Positions 44,132-64,000 of a stretch of 64,000 nucleotides of DNA are shown here, one piece after another; within the stretch, counting starts at the first letter, position 1, and every line of letters begins with the position of its first letter. Location of the stretch: NCBI GenBank assembly GCA_963576725.1, contig OY755240.1:59520633-59584632 (forward strand), in the 5' to 3' direction. Under the pieces are notes generated by a model, which saw only the letters and a list, made by a program, of their open reading frames with translations, was not told where the DNA came from and did not search any database. Position numbers and translations under genes: made by a program. The stretch comes from Azorinus chamasolen. Taxonomy: Eukaryota > Mollusca > Bivalvia > Cardiida > Solecurtidae.

Positions 44132-44334
44132 CCCTTTCCCTCACACAAACGTGTTTTTACGCATTTGCAAACAGAGAATTTGCTCTGTTTGCTAATGGAA
44201 GTTGATAAATCTGTTTCTTAATTTCTAAAATAGCTACAATGTCCAACCTTCCATAGTTCATTATAACTGTTTTGTCAATGAATATTTAGTAGGTATTGAA
44301 ATTTGAAATAATCATAGAACTGGGAAAGGGTTAA
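44128..44334. mobile_element. A copy with symmetrical tip deletion
   Basis: Starts in the preceding TTAA. The hairpin is reduced to GCAAACAGAGAATTTGCTCT plus GTTTGC, both arms cut at the same level. Confidence 0.75.
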
Positions 44335-44771
44335 ATCAATCTTTATCTGAACAATGTTATGTAACTTGACTTCATGCCTCCATATCGCTTACTCGATTTA
44401 TCACTTCCGTGGTCACAACTTGACTTCATGTATCCTTGGTCACGTATTCCAGCTGAGACGCCGAGTACTTTCGCGGTTAAGAAAAAATAAAAATTCGAAT
44501 GTTGTATAAATTTGCAGTGAAAGATAGCAGTGCTTGTATTTAAAAAGAAAACAAACTAGTTAAACATTTGACAATTTTCCCGTCCTGCGTGGTTGGTAGA
44601 TAAAAGGACACTTGGTTGTTACTTATCTGTGATGCACGGAGGTGGGTGGGGTCTGTGTATAGTAAAGTGGATTTGTTGAAAGTATTTCCATACAAATGCA
44701 GTACACGATGAAGTTGTCAGTTATATGACAATTCCGCAACCTAAAGTACAATAGAACCTGTCTGGAGCGAC
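44335..44771. other. No gene seen
   Basis: Spacer upstream of the first visible KDM2 exon; a KDM2 5' exon could hide here but none could be supported. Confidence 0.3.
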
Positions 44772-45155
44772 TTTTTAACACCCCCCCCCCAATCAAAGGG
44801 GGGTATTGTTTTTGCCATGTCTGTTGGTTTGTTTCTAACTTTAGCGTTGGCCATAATTTTGTAGTCATTGCACATACATACTTCAAACTTGGCATGCATG
44901 TGCTACTTATGGAGGCAAACATTTTTACGGGTGACTTATTAATGTCAAGGTCATATATCAAGGTCAGAGGTCAAATTATGTGTCAAATTTAGATTGGCGA
45001 TAATTGTATTGCTATTCAACATACATCCTTCAAACTTGGCATGCATTTGCAATTTATGGAGGCGAACATTTTTAGGGGTGACTTATTAAGGTCAAGGTCA
45101 TACATCAAGGTCAAAGGTCATATCGGGGGCATAGTGTTTCACAAACACATCTTGT
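44772..45155 (+). repeat. M repeat with two monomers
   Basis: C-run and GGGGGGTATTGTTTTTGCC at the left, GGGGGCATAGTGTTTCAC and AAACACATCTTGTT at the right. Monomers at about 44838-44974 and 44992-45126 each end in AGGTCA arrays. Confidence 0.6.
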
Positions 45156-45282
45156 TATTGAATGAATATGGGAGTCGTAAATATAATGCAGGCTAACATA
45201 GAGCTTCTATAGGAGCTTTCTGATTACTTATAACCTGAATTTTCTTGAATTTTGCTGACCTGATTTAAATTGTCTGTTTCAG

Positions 45283-64000
<18,718 letters not shown>

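Noticed and set aside
44623..44961. 112-codon minus-strand ORF
   Set aside because: Half of it lies in an M repeat; no homology recognised.

Overview
This is an AT-rich stretch of an animal nuclear genome, most likely a bivalve mollusc. Two metazoan intron-containing genes can be read, there is no bacterial operon logic, and the non-coding DNA is packed with short inverted-repeat transposons plus CG-rich repeats of a type common in molluscs. The species cannot be fixed from the sequence.

Gene content. (1) On the minus strand, three exons (27602-27432, 24194-24054, 21910-21542) encode a complete 226-residue ORAI store-operated calcium channel. (2) On the plus strand from 45283 to the end of the window, fourteen exons encode a KDM2A/B-type histone H3K36 demethylase: JmjC domain, acidic/serine-rich linker, CXXC zinc finger, PHD finger and the start of a proline-rich region. 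The true first exon and the F-box/LRR 3' part are not seen. (3) A possible exon of an unrecognised plus-strand gene lies at 2588-2726. (4) A decayed reverse-transcriptase pseudogene lies at about 6070-7290.

Everything else is intronic or intergenic and dominated by non-autonomous elements. I use working labels. A and B are about 230-260 bp, flanked by TTAA, with ends reading CCCTTTCC, as expected of piggyBac-type targets. A2 and E are further TTAA families. C, D, D2 and K are flanked by TA and start CAGTAAAA, as in pogo/Tc1-mariner MITEs. F is related to C and D. J is a Harbinger-like MITE with a TAA duplication. H is a foldback repeat. S and M are molluscan repeats. Most A-D copies carry a long, nearly perfect central hairpin. 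Unexpectedly, TTAA-type and TA-type families share the same hairpin tip, GCTCCTATAGGAGC or close variants. Many rearranged copies break exactly at that tip.

Layout: 1-8 kb, possible exon, scattered B/C copies, RT pseudogene; 8-21 kb, dense A and D copies plus the 956 bp K element; 21.5-27.6 kb, ORAI with repeat-filled introns, an inverted SINE-like pair and a tRNA pseudogene; 28-30 kb, repeat-poor sequence that may hold the ORAI 5' end; 30-45 kb, dense A copies and two minisatellites; 45-64 kb, KDM2, whose introns hold two more minisatellite blocks and many nested elements. The larger minisatellite resembles the adjoining exon 3/donor junction and probably arose from it.

The two genes have no obvious functional link. 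Repeat-unit boundaries were read by eye; positions of degraded copies may be off by some tens of bases.
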